Shown here one piece after another: positions 17,267 through 25,850 of a stretch of DNA of 25,850 bases. Origin of the DNA: Sulfuritalea sp. GTDB lineage: Bacteria > Pseudomonadota > Gammaproteobacteria > Burkholderiales > Rhodocyclaceae. The translations under genes were made by a program, and so were the position numbers. The DNA lies in NCBI GenBank assembly GCA_016710465.1, contig JADJVS010000010.1, positions 1-25,850 of the forward strand, given 5' to 3'. The notes beneath the pieces were generated by a model that saw nothing but the letters and a program-made list of their open reading frames with translations, had not been told where the DNA came from and did not search any database. The number at the start of each line of letters is the position of its first letter. The first letter of the stretch is position 1.

Positions 17267-20256
17267 TTTGCCTGTACGCGGTTGTTCAACGCCTTCATGA
17301 GCGCGGCGATCTGGTCTTCTGCCTGCTTGACGCGATCTTTAGGCGCCCCTTGATCGATAAGCTCACGCTTTGCTCTACGCAACTCCTGCACTCGCCGCTC
17401 GATTCTCGACGCCAAAACAACCAGCCGCGCGTCCGGGTTGTCTCGCAGGTATTCAGCAACGTCCTGGCCGGCCTTCCTCCTGCCGTCCAGTTCAGCCTTA
17501 TGTGCCTTCAAGTCGCGCACGTTGGCATAGAACCGGCTGGCGTCGGCTGCGTTCCCCTTTGTGTCGCCCACGAACTTTCCGACAAGCGGCACCTTGTACA
17601 GCGGCAAGTCTTCGCCGCTAAATACGCTCGTCGAGGACTGTACGGCCTTGCTGATTTCCCTGCCCACCCCACCAGTGACTTGACCGATCAGATAATCAAT
17701 CTGGTCTGGCGTTGGGCTCGACAATCCGGCCTTGTGCTCAGTCCCTCCAGACAGGTAGTTCAAGCCCTCTGCAATCCACTTGCTCCAAACGGTAGCCGTG
17801 TCCTTGGCGTTCTTGTAGCCGGCGGCTTCCTCGTTGAACGACATGCGCTTGATAGGCTTCCCTGTCCAGTCCTTGTTTTCTGCAAGAGCTGCCAGCGGGT
17901 CAATCACCGTTGGCGCAATCGTCTGTAGCGAGACGCCTGCGTTTCCAATCGGATTCAGCGTGTCGGCCAGGACGTTCAGCAGAGATCCGATGCGCTTCGC
18001 CGGGTCTTTGAATCCAGACATGGCGAATTCGGCCGTAATCCGCCCGATGTTCGGCAGCACGTTGAAGCCAAGCGGCATCGGCACAGAGAAGTAATGATCG
18101 CCAAGCGGAATGATCAAACTGCGCTCGCGAACGAACTGCGGCGGTTCCTCGTCATCCCACCCGGCAAGAGCACCTAGAAACGCCTGCGCAACGCCTATCA
18201 TGATGCCGCCAGACACAATCTTTTTCCCCGCTGACGACAGGCTTACCTTGCCGTCGCGATTCACGAACAGTGTCTGAGCAATCCGCGCGCTGCCTTGAAC
18301 AGCAGCGTTGAAGAAGGCATACATCGCCCCAGCTTGTGCGGCTACCTGCCCCTTCTTATTGAAGTTGACCGTTAGCTCCTTGGCCAGCGATGCCGCTTTG
18401 TCGTCTGACAATCCTTGCTCGATGCCGACAGAGAAAGCGGCCACGCGCACCGAGTTTTCCATCATCTCGTTGTAGTCAGAGAGCCACGCAAAGACCGGGT
18501 TACTCTGGCCAAGGGTGAATAGCCGGCGCCCCTTGCTCATGCTCATTTTCTTCAGCTCGTCCTGAAGGTCTTTCGACCGATCAGATAGCGTCTCGAACAT
18601 ATCTCGATATCCGGTGGCGCCTCCCGCCTGCTTGAATCGCTCGAACATCGCCGCCCACTTTGAAGAGGGAAGGTTCCCCGCCCGGTGCGCCCGCAAGTCG
18701 GAATAGATGCCGCGCATGGCAGAAAGTGAGCGCGTAGCCACTTCCTTCTTGTGGTCGGCAAGCGGCGTGCTGGAAAGGTTCAGCATCGCCGTCTGGATGT
18801 CTCGCACGAAGTTGGTTACGCCGAAAATCGGGTTGAACTGCGTATTGATCGCCGAGAAGTATCGAGTCGCCTTGGCCATGTTGCCAAGCAAGAAACCAAG
18901 CTGATCGGCGTCAAGGTTCTTCATGGCGATGGCCATCCTAGACGCCCGCTTGTCTCTGGCGTCGAAGACAACGAACACGTCGCGCCCGTTGATCCGAGTC
19001 GCTACCACGTTATCCAGGTGGCGCAGTAGCGGATTGACGCGCTCAACAACCATCCCGGTGCGAGGATTGATAGCCAGTTCCTTGGGCTCGGCCAGCACGC
19101 GCTCTGCCATCTCTGCAGGGAGGCCAAGAGACACAAGCGAATCGACCACCTTCTTCATGCCCGGAATGGCCTTCTTCATCATGGCTTTGTGCTGTGCCTT
19201 CATGCCGTCGATGATCGCCTCAAGGTCTGGATCTCCGTTAGGCATCGAGGCAAGCTTGGTCATGCGCTGCTTGATCTGCGCCCATAGTGCTTCAGCGTCT
19301 CGATTGGCGTTTGCCTCAGGATCAACCGCTTTCCAGAATTCCTCGTTCGGCGCAGTCGTCGCCAGGCCGTAGAGCGCGTTGCCTACGCGGTTCTTTTCTG
19401 CTCTGGTGATATACAGCTCCCGCTGCGAGACAATCGCCGCCAGGATGTTCCCAACGGGCTTGTCAGAGCCTATTGCGCGCTTCCCGGACGGCCCTTTGAC
19501 CGACATGCCAAGCCCGCGCCCGGTCATGCGGTCGTCTTCAAATTCTTCGCGGTGCAGAGGCACGTAATGCGGGTAGTCACTCTTCCATGCGTCAATCGTG
19601 GCGCGCGTCTCTAGGCCGTTTTCGACAAGCAGTTCCCGAGACTTGTCCAGCATGGCATCTGCCATCGCTGACAGTTCGCCAAGTTCATCAAGCTTGTTCT
19701 GCGGAACGCCTGCAATCGTCTCGCCGTTGATCGTCACGTCGTTGCCGGAAAGAAGCTGCTTCGCTTGGGCATTCGTCAGGCCCGATCCGCCGTCAGGCAT
19801 CCTCGGGTTGATCTTGGCGATATGGGCGTTTCGCTCCTCGGCGTGCCGCGCCCAAAGGAAGGTTTCGAGCGTCGGCGTATCGACGCCAAGCGCAATCATC
19901 CTGCGGGTTAGCGGGCGCAGCTCAAAGTCAAGGAACTTCCGCGTCTCGTTGGCTGCGCGGCCGTGGTACAGCGACTCTTTCAGTTCCGGGTTGTACTTGT
20001 CTGCAATGTCGCCAATCGCCTTTGTGATCGCCTGCACGGTCCTGCGCGTGTCGATCTGCTTGTGTTGCAGCTTGTAGATCACGTCGTCGAGCAGGCCTGG
20101 TTCGGTGGATTGCCACTGGCTTGGGTTGTCCTGCTCACGGAACCGGATGTCTGGATTGTCGGGGGAGAATTCGCCGGCGTTTCCGGTGGCGGATTTCACT
20201 TGTGCAGGATCAAGAATGGCCACCTCATTTATTGAGTTTCCATCCACCATAAACAA
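17251..20256 (-). CDS. Polyvalent protein, C-terminal piece with LPD38 domain
   Basis: This is a 1001-codon piece, open in the same frame up to about 20330, where it continues the preceding piece. Its start is the tail of an ADP-ribosyltransferase-like domain (AILDPAQVKSATGNAGEF, DNPDIRFRE), a signature of phage polyvalent proteins. Residues 50-450 are helical. About 470-870 match the LPD38 type (NPIFGVTNFVRDIQTAMLNL, WLSDYNEMMENSVRVAAFSV, VTGGVGREISK) with a hydrophobic helix at 678-700. The end is a coiled coil. LPD38 proteins are thought to be injected with phage DNA and to act on entry. One added base in CCC near 20345 rejoins it to the 20334-24254 frame. The TTG at 20256 is probably not a real start. 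Confidence 0.75.
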   Translation of the reverse strand: MFMVDGNSINEVAILDPAQVKSATGNAGEFSPDNPDIRFREQDNPSQWQSTEPGLLDDVIYKLQHKQIDTRRTVQAITKAIGDIADKYNPELKESLYHGRAANETRKFLDFELRPLTRRMIALGVDTPTLETFLWARHAEERNAHIAKINPRMPDGGSGLTNAQAKQLLSGNDVTINGETIAGVPQNKLDELGELSAMADAMLDKSRELLVENGLETRATIDAWKSDYPHYVPLHREEFEDDRMTGRGLGMSVKGPSGKRAIGSDKPVGNILAAIVSQRELYITRAEKNRVGNALYGLATTAPNEEFWKAVDPEANANRDAEALWAQIKQRMTKLASMPNGDPDLEAIIDGMKAQHKAMMKKAIPGMKKVVDSLVSLGLPAEMAERVLAEPKELAINPRTGMVVERVNPLLRHLDNVVATRINGRDVFVVFDARDKRASRMAIAMKNLDADQLGFLLGNMAKATRYFSAINTQFNPIFGVTNFVRDIQTAMLNLSSTPLADHKKEVATRSLSAMRGIYSDLRAHRAGNLPSSKWAAMFERFKQAGGATGYRDMFETLSDRSKDLQDELKKMSMSKGRRLFTLGQSNPVFAWLSDYNEMMENSVRVAAFSVGIEQGLSDDKAASLAKELTVNFNKKGQVAAQAGAMYAFFNAAVQGSARIAQTLFVNRDGKVSLSSAGKKIVSGGIMIGVAQAFLGALAGWDDEEPPQFVRERSLIIPLGDHYFSVPMPLGFNVLPNIGRITAEFAMSGFKDPAKRIGSLLNVLADTLNPIGNAGVSLQTIAPTVIDPLAALAENKDWTGKPIKRMSFNEEAAGYKNAKDTATVWSKWIAEGLNYLSGGTEHKAGLSSPTPDQIDYLIGQVTGGVGREISKAVQSSTSVFSGEDLPLYKVPLVGKFVGDTKGNAADASRFYANVRDLKAHKAELDGRRKAGQDVAEYLRDNPDARLVVLASRIERRVQELRRAKRELIDQGAPKDRVKQAEDQIAALMKALNNRVQANQRAA

Positions 20257-20333
20257 AGCGTCTGGAGTTTTTTTCGTTTCACCTCTAATTGCCCTGCCGT
20301 TTATCTGGTCGAAGCGTACAGGAAATTCAGCTT

Positions 20334-23300
20334 TTATATACCGGGCTGCATAATCCCGGATTGCTCGCTAGCGTAGGATTCTGCATACTTTTGATTTGGG
20401 CTGAAGAATGCCGCCTCTGGGCCAAGTTCATGTACCTGAAGCAGCTTGTTGTTGGATTGCCCTCCGCCAGTTAGATAGTGCTTTCTCCGCTTTCTTGGCC
20501 TTGCGGAACAAAATGACTTAATGTCAAATCCGTGCGTCCCGTGATACATAACCAGCGGCCTTCCTTTCTCGTCCGTCACTGCGCTGTCACCAAACCAAGC
20601 GTAGAACTTCCGCAGCGCCTCGTCAGTCTGCGCAATCGGCTTGCCGTTGCTGTTCATGCGCGGGCGCTCTACGCCGTCAATTGTGATGGTGTCGGAAATG
20701 TCACCGCCGACATTTCCTGATACATTTCCGTCGTCGGCTTCGCGGAATCGGATGTCGTCAAGCGCTTCGCCGTTGCGCTCAAGCAGCGCGATGCGGTCGA
20801 GAGTCTTCTGGTCCCAAATGACGTAGTTGTGCGTGCCGGCGCCGTCACTGCGGCTATCGCCGTCCAGGTAGCGAAGGCCGGGGATTCCAGCCTCTCTGAG
20901 CCGCCCTTCGCCGATGGTTGGCACGATATCCTTGCCAAGTAGCGCCATGCTAAGCGGAGCAAATGCCGAACCGGTTTGCTTTGCTCGAACTTCTGCAGCT
21001 TTCTGAATAGCCGCCATCACTTCTGGTTGCTGCTCCCTCAGCGGCTTGTCCCAATCCAGCAGCTTCGGCATTACATCGTCGGGGATGTCGAGGCGGTAGA
21101 TAGAGCCTTCCTTTGCTGCACGATACCCCGCAATGAGATTTGCCAGCTTTGCGGAATCTACGTCTCTTGCGGCGATATTGGCGCGCTGAACAGCGACTGC
21201 CGCCAAATCACTTGGCTTGTCTGTACTTGCTTGCCTGACAACCTCTCCTCGGGCCGCTGCGTTGAGAGCAAATCCAAGCTTTGCAGATTCCGCACTTAGA
21301 TCAAACGCTCTGAATGTGTTTTGTTTTTGATACGTGCCAGCAACACCTTCGTTTTCTGCGAAATACACCCCCCACCCATAAACCTGCGCGCCTTCGCCAG
21401 TCCCAATCTTGTCCAGCCGGAATCGACCATGCGGGAATCCAGGCTCAGGAGCGAGCACGTGCGGCGTTCCGTGGTGCGCGATGGCATACCTATTTCCACC
21501 AGTCGCATTCCCGGCAATCGCCGCATTCTCATTCATCACCGCAGCACCAAGCACCATAGCCCGGTCCAGCGCGGTAGCCTGTGCTGGCCGGCGCATACCA
21601 AGCATGCGCGCCACGACGCCGACGAACCACTCCCATGCGCTCTTCAGCGATGACCCCCTCGGCGCAGGAATCGACATCAGCGCCTGCTGAAACTTTGGAT
21701 TGCTGAACGCCTCGGCGACGAACTCATCCACGTTTCGCATGCCGTACATTCCATCGGCCTGACCATTGTCCTGAACGTGCTTGAACAGCCGGCGCATTTC
21801 GATTGCTGCACGGCTGCGCGGATTGGCCAGCGCCTTCAGCGTAGCGGCATGCACCAGTTCATGCAGAATGCTCTGAGTAGCGCCGCGCGGGGTGAAGATT
21901 GCCACTGTGTCAGTCTTTGGGCTGTAGGCTGCCGCATACCTTTTCCCTGGTAGCGCCTGGCTGATCTTCCAGCCGGAGAACATATCAAGCTTGATGGTGG
22001 ATTTCACGCCGAGATTCATCAACGCTTTTGCCAGATAGCGGTCGAACGGTCGCCTTGCCGATGCTCCGATGAACTCTAGGATTTCCTGCGCGCTCTTGCC
22101 TTCGCGCGCCATGTCGTAGATTGCGGAGTCTGACGGGGTGATGGTGGCTTGGCCGGATTGGTTGCCGACACCATCCTGCGCTGGCATGGTCGCAGTATCT
22201 GCTTCTCCCCCCTTCGCTTCCGGCGCCTTGGCGGGGGCGGAAGTCTGTTTGTTTTCGGCGACCGCTGGCCTGTCATAGCGCCTATCTCTAATCAAATCCG
22301 AAACATATACTTCAGTATCTTGCATCCGATCGTTGTTCCCGCCAGACGTGGTAAGCCCTGTGTCTGCCACTTGCCGGATGGTGGCCGTTTTTTCCACATT
22401 GCTGACGAAAACAACTTGGTATCCGCGATTGATTTGATCTCTCGTAACGCGCCAGCCAACGCCATACCCAGCCTGAAACTTTGACGGGTCAGAAGCAATC
22501 CTGCCTTTCAGAATCGAGATTAGCTGCTCGTTTGCTCCAGTTTTATACCGGATGCTCTCAAGACTCTCAAGCTCAGACGCAAGGCGCCGGTCAGTCTCGG
22601 CCCAATCCGCCCCAGGCTTCCCGCCAATCGACGCTATCTGTTTGTCGTATGAGCGAACCTTGGCGCTTTCGCTTCGCTGCTTGGCCGCCGCTTTCTTTTC
22701 GAGAAGCGCGCCATGTTTCTTTCCTGCGTTAGCAAACGACCATGACGCAGACTTGTCTTCCTTGACGTATCGCAACACTGCATCAATCGCATCATTAACG
22801 GTTATTGATCCTTTTATCCACCCGAACGGTATACTTGTGTTGACCTTTCCTCCGTCGTAAATATCTGCCCACCAGTCGGCGCGGTTCTCGCGCTTGAAGT
22901 TCATACGAACAGGGTACGCCACCCCGTCTTTCATCAAGTCGCCAATCCATGCGCCTTGTGTTCCATTCTCGGCGCGCAAATCTGATAAGGTCCTGGCCTC
23001 GAACGCTTGGCTTTCCGGCGCCTTGGCCTTGGCGGGGGCGGCTTCGGCGGTCGGCTTGGCGTTGTCGTTCCTTTCCGCAACAATTTCACTCACAGCAGTC
23101 CGAACATCTGCATTGCTGCTTGCTTTGCTTCCAAGCGATTTCGCTACGGAGTTAATAACATCCCAAATCTGCGCGTTGTCTGCTTTGTATAGGTACGCGT
23201 AAGCCTCTGAACCTAGTTTTGAATTGTTTCCTAGAACGTCGTCTCGCAAAGTGGCGGCAACGTACCAATGAGGACTTCCGTGCAGAAATTCGTCCCTTGC

Positions 23301-24254
23301 GAAGTCAAGCGCTTTTACCCTTCCAGGGGCATCGTCGCTTGCTACATGCCCCTTGATAGGAACGGCATTACCACTGGTGCGCGACAGTCCGCTAACTTTT
23401 GCTTGATAGATTCCGGTGCTCGTGCTAACGGAGGCAGTCCCATTTGATGCCTTCAGCACAACACCTGACCGCTTCTTTTGTTCTCCGTTGAATGTGGTGT
23501 CAATGAACGAGACATTTGCGCCTATCCACGCAGTGTTCTCTGCATATTTACTGCCTTCTGCGGTCGGCTCGCTACTTATCGGCAGCGGAGATGACTCACC
23601 GCGAGCGTCAAGGTACGCCTTCATCGCCGGCCCTGGCAAGTACGGCTTTCCAGCGGCCATTGCGTACAGCCTGCGCATGGCCAGAGCAATGCGCTTGAAG
23701 AACGTATCGACAGCAGTAAGCGGCTTGTCCGAGGTCGTCGCCCATCGCGACACTTGGTCTGCGAAGTATTCGCCGAACGATCGCCAGTATGGCGGCAGGC
23801 GGTCGGCGGTTTCGCTCGTTGCAACACGAGTGAGCTTGCCGGATGTGTGCGCGCGCAGTTGCTTGACCCAATCCGCAGCTTTGGTGTTGCCGGCCGTATC
23901 GAGCCACTTCTGATAGTCAGCCATTACGGCGTCTTTCGTCGCGCGATCTGCGCCTGACCACTCGTCAGACTCTAGGATATGTCCAATTTCATGCGCCAGC
24001 GCTTCAAGAGCGTGACTCTTTCGTGCCGACTTCGGGAGGATGATGTAGTGATCGCCGTTTGGCAGCGTCCGCTTTCCGCCGTCCGCTTCGTTCTGAGTCC
24101 CCGCTGACCGGATAGCCGAGAACGGGCCGCGAAGATTGTATTTGTCAATCGCGGCAACGCTCGACACGTCCGCCTTCGTCGCCAGAAAGACGCGCGACTT
24201 GATGCCAAGCATTGATAGCCATTTTTGCGCAACGCCTGCCATCTCGTCAGACAC
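20334..24254 (-). CDS. Polyvalent protein, central piece: two zincins and two ADP-ribosyltransferase-like domains
   Basis: The piece has 1306 codons, open upstream to about 24309. Counting from the codon at 24254: a first zincin with HEIGH at 88-92 and GEYFADQ at 161-167 (third ligand E); a long linker region rich in Ala/Lys; a second zincin with HELVH at 798-802 and DEFVAEAF at 843-850; an ADP-ribosyltransferase-like domain with HHGTPH at 927-932 and GTGEGAQVYGWGVYFAEN at 951-968; and a second one with WFGDSAVTDEKGRPLVMYHG at 1220-1239, which finishes in the next piece. The architecture is a phage polyvalent protein, several effector domains in one co-injected chain. The ATG at 24254 is internal rather than a true start. 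Confidence 0.75.
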   Translation of the reverse strand: MSDEMAGVAQKWLSMLGIKSRVFLATKADVSSVAAIDKYNLRGPFSAIRSAGTQNEADGGKRTLPNGDHYIILPKSARKSHALEALAHEIGHILESDEWSGADRATKDAVMADYQKWLDTAGNTKAADWVKQLRAHTSGKLTRVATSETADRLPPYWRSFGEYFADQVSRWATTSDKPLTAVDTFFKRIALAMRRLYAMAAGKPYLPGPAMKAYLDARGESSPLPISSEPTAEGSKYAENTAWIGANVSFIDTTFNGEQKKRSGVVLKASNGTASVSTSTGIYQAKVSGLSRTSGNAVPIKGHVASDDAPGRVKALDFARDEFLHGSPHWYVAATLRDDVLGNNSKLGSEAYAYLYKADNAQIWDVINSVAKSLGSKASSNADVRTAVSEIVAERNDNAKPTAEAAPAKAKAPESQAFEARTLSDLRAENGTQGAWIGDLMKDGVAYPVRMNFKRENRADWWADIYDGGKVNTSIPFGWIKGSITVNDAIDAVLRYVKEDKSASWSFANAGKKHGALLEKKAAAKQRSESAKVRSYDKQIASIGGKPGADWAETDRRLASELESLESIRYKTGANEQLISILKGRIASDPSKFQAGYGVGWRVTRDQINRGYQVVFVSNVEKTATIRQVADTGLTTSGGNNDRMQDTEVYVSDLIRDRRYDRPAVAENKQTSAPAKAPEAKGGEADTATMPAQDGVGNQSGQATITPSDSAIYDMAREGKSAQEILEFIGASARRPFDRYLAKALMNLGVKSTIKLDMFSGWKISQALPGKRYAAAYSPKTDTVAIFTPRGATQSILHELVHAATLKALANPRSRAAIEMRRLFKHVQDNGQADGMYGMRNVDEFVAEAFSNPKFQQALMSIPAPRGSSLKSAWEWFVGVVARMLGMRRPAQATALDRAMVLGAAVMNENAAIAGNATGGNRYAIAHHGTPHVLAPEPGFPHGRFRLDKIGTGEGAQVYGWGVYFAENEGVAGTYQKQNTFRAFDLSAESAKLGFALNAAARGEVVRQASTDKPSDLAAVAVQRANIAARDVDSAKLANLIAGYRAAKEGSIYRLDIPDDVMPKLLDWDKPLREQQPEVMAAIQKAAEVRAKQTGSAFAPLSMALLGKDIVPTIGEGRLREAGIPGLRYLDGDSRSDGAGTHNYVIWDQKTLDRIALLERNGEALDDIRFREADDGNVSGNVGGDISDTITIDGVERPRMNSNGKPIAQTDEALRKFYAWFGDSAVTDEKGRPLVMYHGTHGFDIKSFCSARPRKRRKHYLTGGGQSNNKLLQVHELGPEAAFFSPNQKYAESYASEQSGIMQPGI

Positions 24255-25704
24255 GCCATCCGCCTTCGCGAACCGAGCTCCGTTGGAGAACGGACCGTCT
24301 GGCGCCTTTTTCGTACAGCCTACCTTGCTCTTTCACATGATCGGCTTTGGCCTTCTCAAGTTCCGCTTTCTCGGTTTCGCTGAACAGCTTTCCGGTGTAA
24401 GCAGAAATATCGGCGCGCGTTCTGCTATCGCCCTTCACCCCGGCATATACGGCATTGCCAAACGGAGAGAAGCCCTCAACAAGCGCAATATCACCGCGCG
24501 AATAGACGACCGCGCCGCCAACTTCTTTTGCTGCCCACTGGAACGACTCCGGCTGTGATGAGTAGCCATAGATGACCGCAGGTTTGCCACCTTCTGCGGT
24601 CGGCTTGCTGGCTTCGTCGGCCTTAGCGCCAACAACGAAAGGCGCGAAGGTTTGATCTGCATCAACGTCGCCGTTCATGCCCATGACTACCTGGCGCATG
24701 GTGCCGTCTTTCGACACGGCGTACAGCCTCGGCGCTTGACTTCCAGGAAACGGCGCCATACTCACCAATGCTTCGCCATGCCCAAACGAACGGAAAGCGT
24801 TAGCCATTGCCTCGATCAGTCGAGCCTCAAAGAACCCTTTATTGTTTCCGACGTGGAGAGGTAGCGCAACAAACTTGCTGTGCGAGTATCCCGCAGCTTT
24901 CCGAACCCCGCGAGCGTAATCGCCAAGGTCGGTAACGCTCACCGTCTCTGGATTGGTGGCGTGCTTTGTGGGCATCACGCGCTCGTAGTCCGGGAATTTG
25001 CCGTCGATCCACTTGCCGTCGTTGCCAAGAACTGTGTAGTGGAATTGCTTGTCGTCTTCCGGTTTCGCCGGTAGCCCATCGAGGCTTACACCATCAACGA
25101 CCGCCATCTGGTTTCCGTTAGTTGCCACAAGGCGGCCAGTCTCTTCGACATGAACACCTTGCAGATACGTGCGAACTTCCGTCTTGTCTCCGGCGACTGG
25201 CGCAAGGGCTTTGAGCTTTGCGTCGAGCGTCTTGGCAACGCCGACGTTCTTCGTAATTGGCTTCGGCTTGACGTTGCGCAGTTCGTGGTTCCGCAGGGTT
25301 TCCGACCTAGCACCCGGAACCTTGGCCGTCAAATCGCCTTCAAGGAATTGCTTTGCGGCCTCGTTGTAGGCTTCCCAATAGCGCCTATTCATTTCCTCCG
25401 TGGTGTCTTTTGCAGACTTCCCGCCAGCGAGATTTGCGGACGCGCGCGGCACGCTGAAGTCGCCAGCCTCAAATCGACTCAACTGGTCGCCGACAAACGA
25501 ATCTTGGTCCTTTGGCGCCTTCGGTTCTTCGGCAGACTCTTTCGCTTTCGCCGCCTCAAGCCTAACCAGCCTTTCCTCAAGCGCCGCCTTGCGCGAGCCT
25601 ACAGCGGTCGCTGCTGCTGCTTTGAGCCTATCTGCCAGTGATGCGACTTCAGGCGCCCTGGCGGCGAGCGGACGGGCTAATAGTGAGAAATGAGCCTTCG
25701 TCAA
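24247..25704 (-). CDS. Polyvalent protein, N-terminal piece with sliding-clamp-like region
   Basis: The piece has 485 codons. Residues 20-60 are a coiled coil and 100-125 are helical (MNRRYWEAYNEAAKQFLEGD). Residues about 158-345 resemble domains 2 and 3 of the bacterial beta sliding clamp: TLDAKLKALAPVAGD, YLQGVHVEETGRLVATNGNQ then MAVVDG, DGKFPDYERVMP, a helix ARLIEAMANAFRSFG, and the closing RQVVMGM. After 465 (RLYEKG) the frame slips; removing one A from AAAAA near 24310 gives EKAPDGPFSNGARFAKADGV, which joins the next piece. The TTG 25704 start overlaps the stop before it (TTGA); a continuation from the upstream frame is also possible. Confidence 0.65.
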   Translation of the reverse strand: MTKAHFSLLARPLAARAPEVASLADRLKAAAATAVGSRKAALEERLVRLEAAKAKESAEEPKAPKDQDSFVGDQLSRFEAGDFSVPRASANLAGGKSAKDTTEEMNRRYWEAYNEAAKQFLEGDLTAKVPGARSETLRNHELRNVKPKPITKNVGVAKTLDAKLKALAPVAGDKTEVRTYLQGVHVEETGRLVATNGNQMAVVDGVSLDGLPAKPEDDKQFHYTVLGNDGKWIDGKFPDYERVMPTKHATNPETVSVTDLGDYARGVRKAAGYSHSKFVALPLHVGNNKGFFEARLIEAMANAFRSFGHGEALVSMAPFPGSQAPRLYAVSKDGTMRQVVMGMNGDVDADQTFAPFVVGAKADEASKPTAEGGKPAVIYGYSSQPESFQWAAKEVGGAVVYSRGDIALVEGFSPFGNAVYAGVKGDSRTRADISAYTGKLFSETEKAELEKAKADHVKEQGRLYEKGARRSVLQRSSVREGGWRV

Positions 25705-25850
25705 GAAACTTGGTATGCAGGCATGTTCCCTGCGGAGATTTCTGCTGATATGTGATCGGCAATGGCCGCCGCCGCGGCGTCTCTTGCTGCGCCGGTGTCT
25801 TGGCCGCTGAACGGCTCAATCTTGCCGTACTCAGCCGTCAGCCTATCGGC
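25701..25850 (-). CDS. 3' end of an upstream gene or polyvalent segment (partial)
   Basis: The frame is open from the right edge: ADRLTAEYGKIEPFSGQDTG, AARDAAAAAIADHISAEISA and GNMPAYQVS, then TGA 25701-25703. It is helical and Ala-rich. Its stop overlaps the TTG of the next frame. It may be a separate upstream protein or the earlier part of the same polyvalent chain cut by another one-base shift; the window ends before this can be told. Confidence 0.45.
   Translation of the reverse strand, partial: ADRLTAEYGKIEPFSGQDTGAARDAAAAAIADHISAEISAGNMPAYQVS

Noticed and set aside
16981..17928. 315-codon plus-strand frame
   Set aside because: It runs antisense through the polyvalent gene and across the small membrane gene at 17111; Cys/Arg/Leu-rich with no motif.

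Overview
This window looks like part of a tailed-phage (Caudoviricetes) genome or prophage from a GC-rich proteobacterium. A betaproteobacterial (Burkholderiales-type) host is my best guess, from the character of the small genes; no host gene is present to confirm it. The phage assignment rests on a Cro-like repressor, dozens of tiny genes overlapping by ATGA/GTGA, a YqaJ exonuclease with a phage SSB, a Gp49-family protein, holin-like membrane proteins and a giant polyvalent protein with an LPD38 domain. No terminase, capsid, tail, integrase, CI repressor, tRNA, rRNA or CRISPR array was found.

Layout. (1) Positions 18-3082, minus strand: cro (3082-2894), a rho-independent terminator just behind it, then a tightly overlapping run of small genes (zinc ribbons, a coiled coil, an L7/L12-like protein, several unknowns). 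The last six or so are badly frame-disrupted. (2) Positions 3093-3172: a divergent control region with two perfect TTGACA boxes placed back to back in a 10-bp inverted repeat, one serving cro and one the plus-strand cluster. (3) Positions 3179-16269, plus strand: a long early/accessory operon. It holds a DUF6948 protein, a Gly/Tyr/Ser repeat protein, small zinc-ribbon and membrane proteins, a recombination module (conserved phage protein, YqaJ exonuclease, long coiled coil, SSB), two winged-helix proteins, a Gp49-like protein flanked by TTAGCCG palindromes, Cys-rich proteins, an RHH regulator that appears leaderless, and many unknown small genes. (4) Positions 16293-25850, minus strand: two small membrane proteins (holin-like) and upstream of them a giant polyvalent protein. 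This last is in three frames here but reads as one protein of about 2,800 residues. It carries a sliding-clamp-like region, two zincin metallopeptidase domains, two ADP-ribosyltransferase-like domains and LPD38.

Sequence quality. At least ten genes are split by single-base shifts. In most of them adding or removing one base of a short homopolymer restores a sensible family-like protein (ssb, the YqaJ nuclease, the conserved 5617 gene, the L7/L12-like gene, the polyvalent protein and others). I read these mainly as homopolymer-length errors in the assembly rather than true pseudogenes, so composite coordinates are given for such genes.

How the genes work together. The Cro region probably controls both arms. 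The plus operon supplies recombination and replication helpers and host-takeover genes. The minus-strand right block is the late side: polyvalent proteins of this type are thought to be packaged and injected with the DNA, and the small membrane proteins next to it are the likely lysis genes. The most novel signals are the clamp-like region inside the polyvalent protein, the recycled gene-junction cassettes, the leaderless regulator, and a gene pair in which an in-frame amber codon replaces a serine codon of its paralogue.
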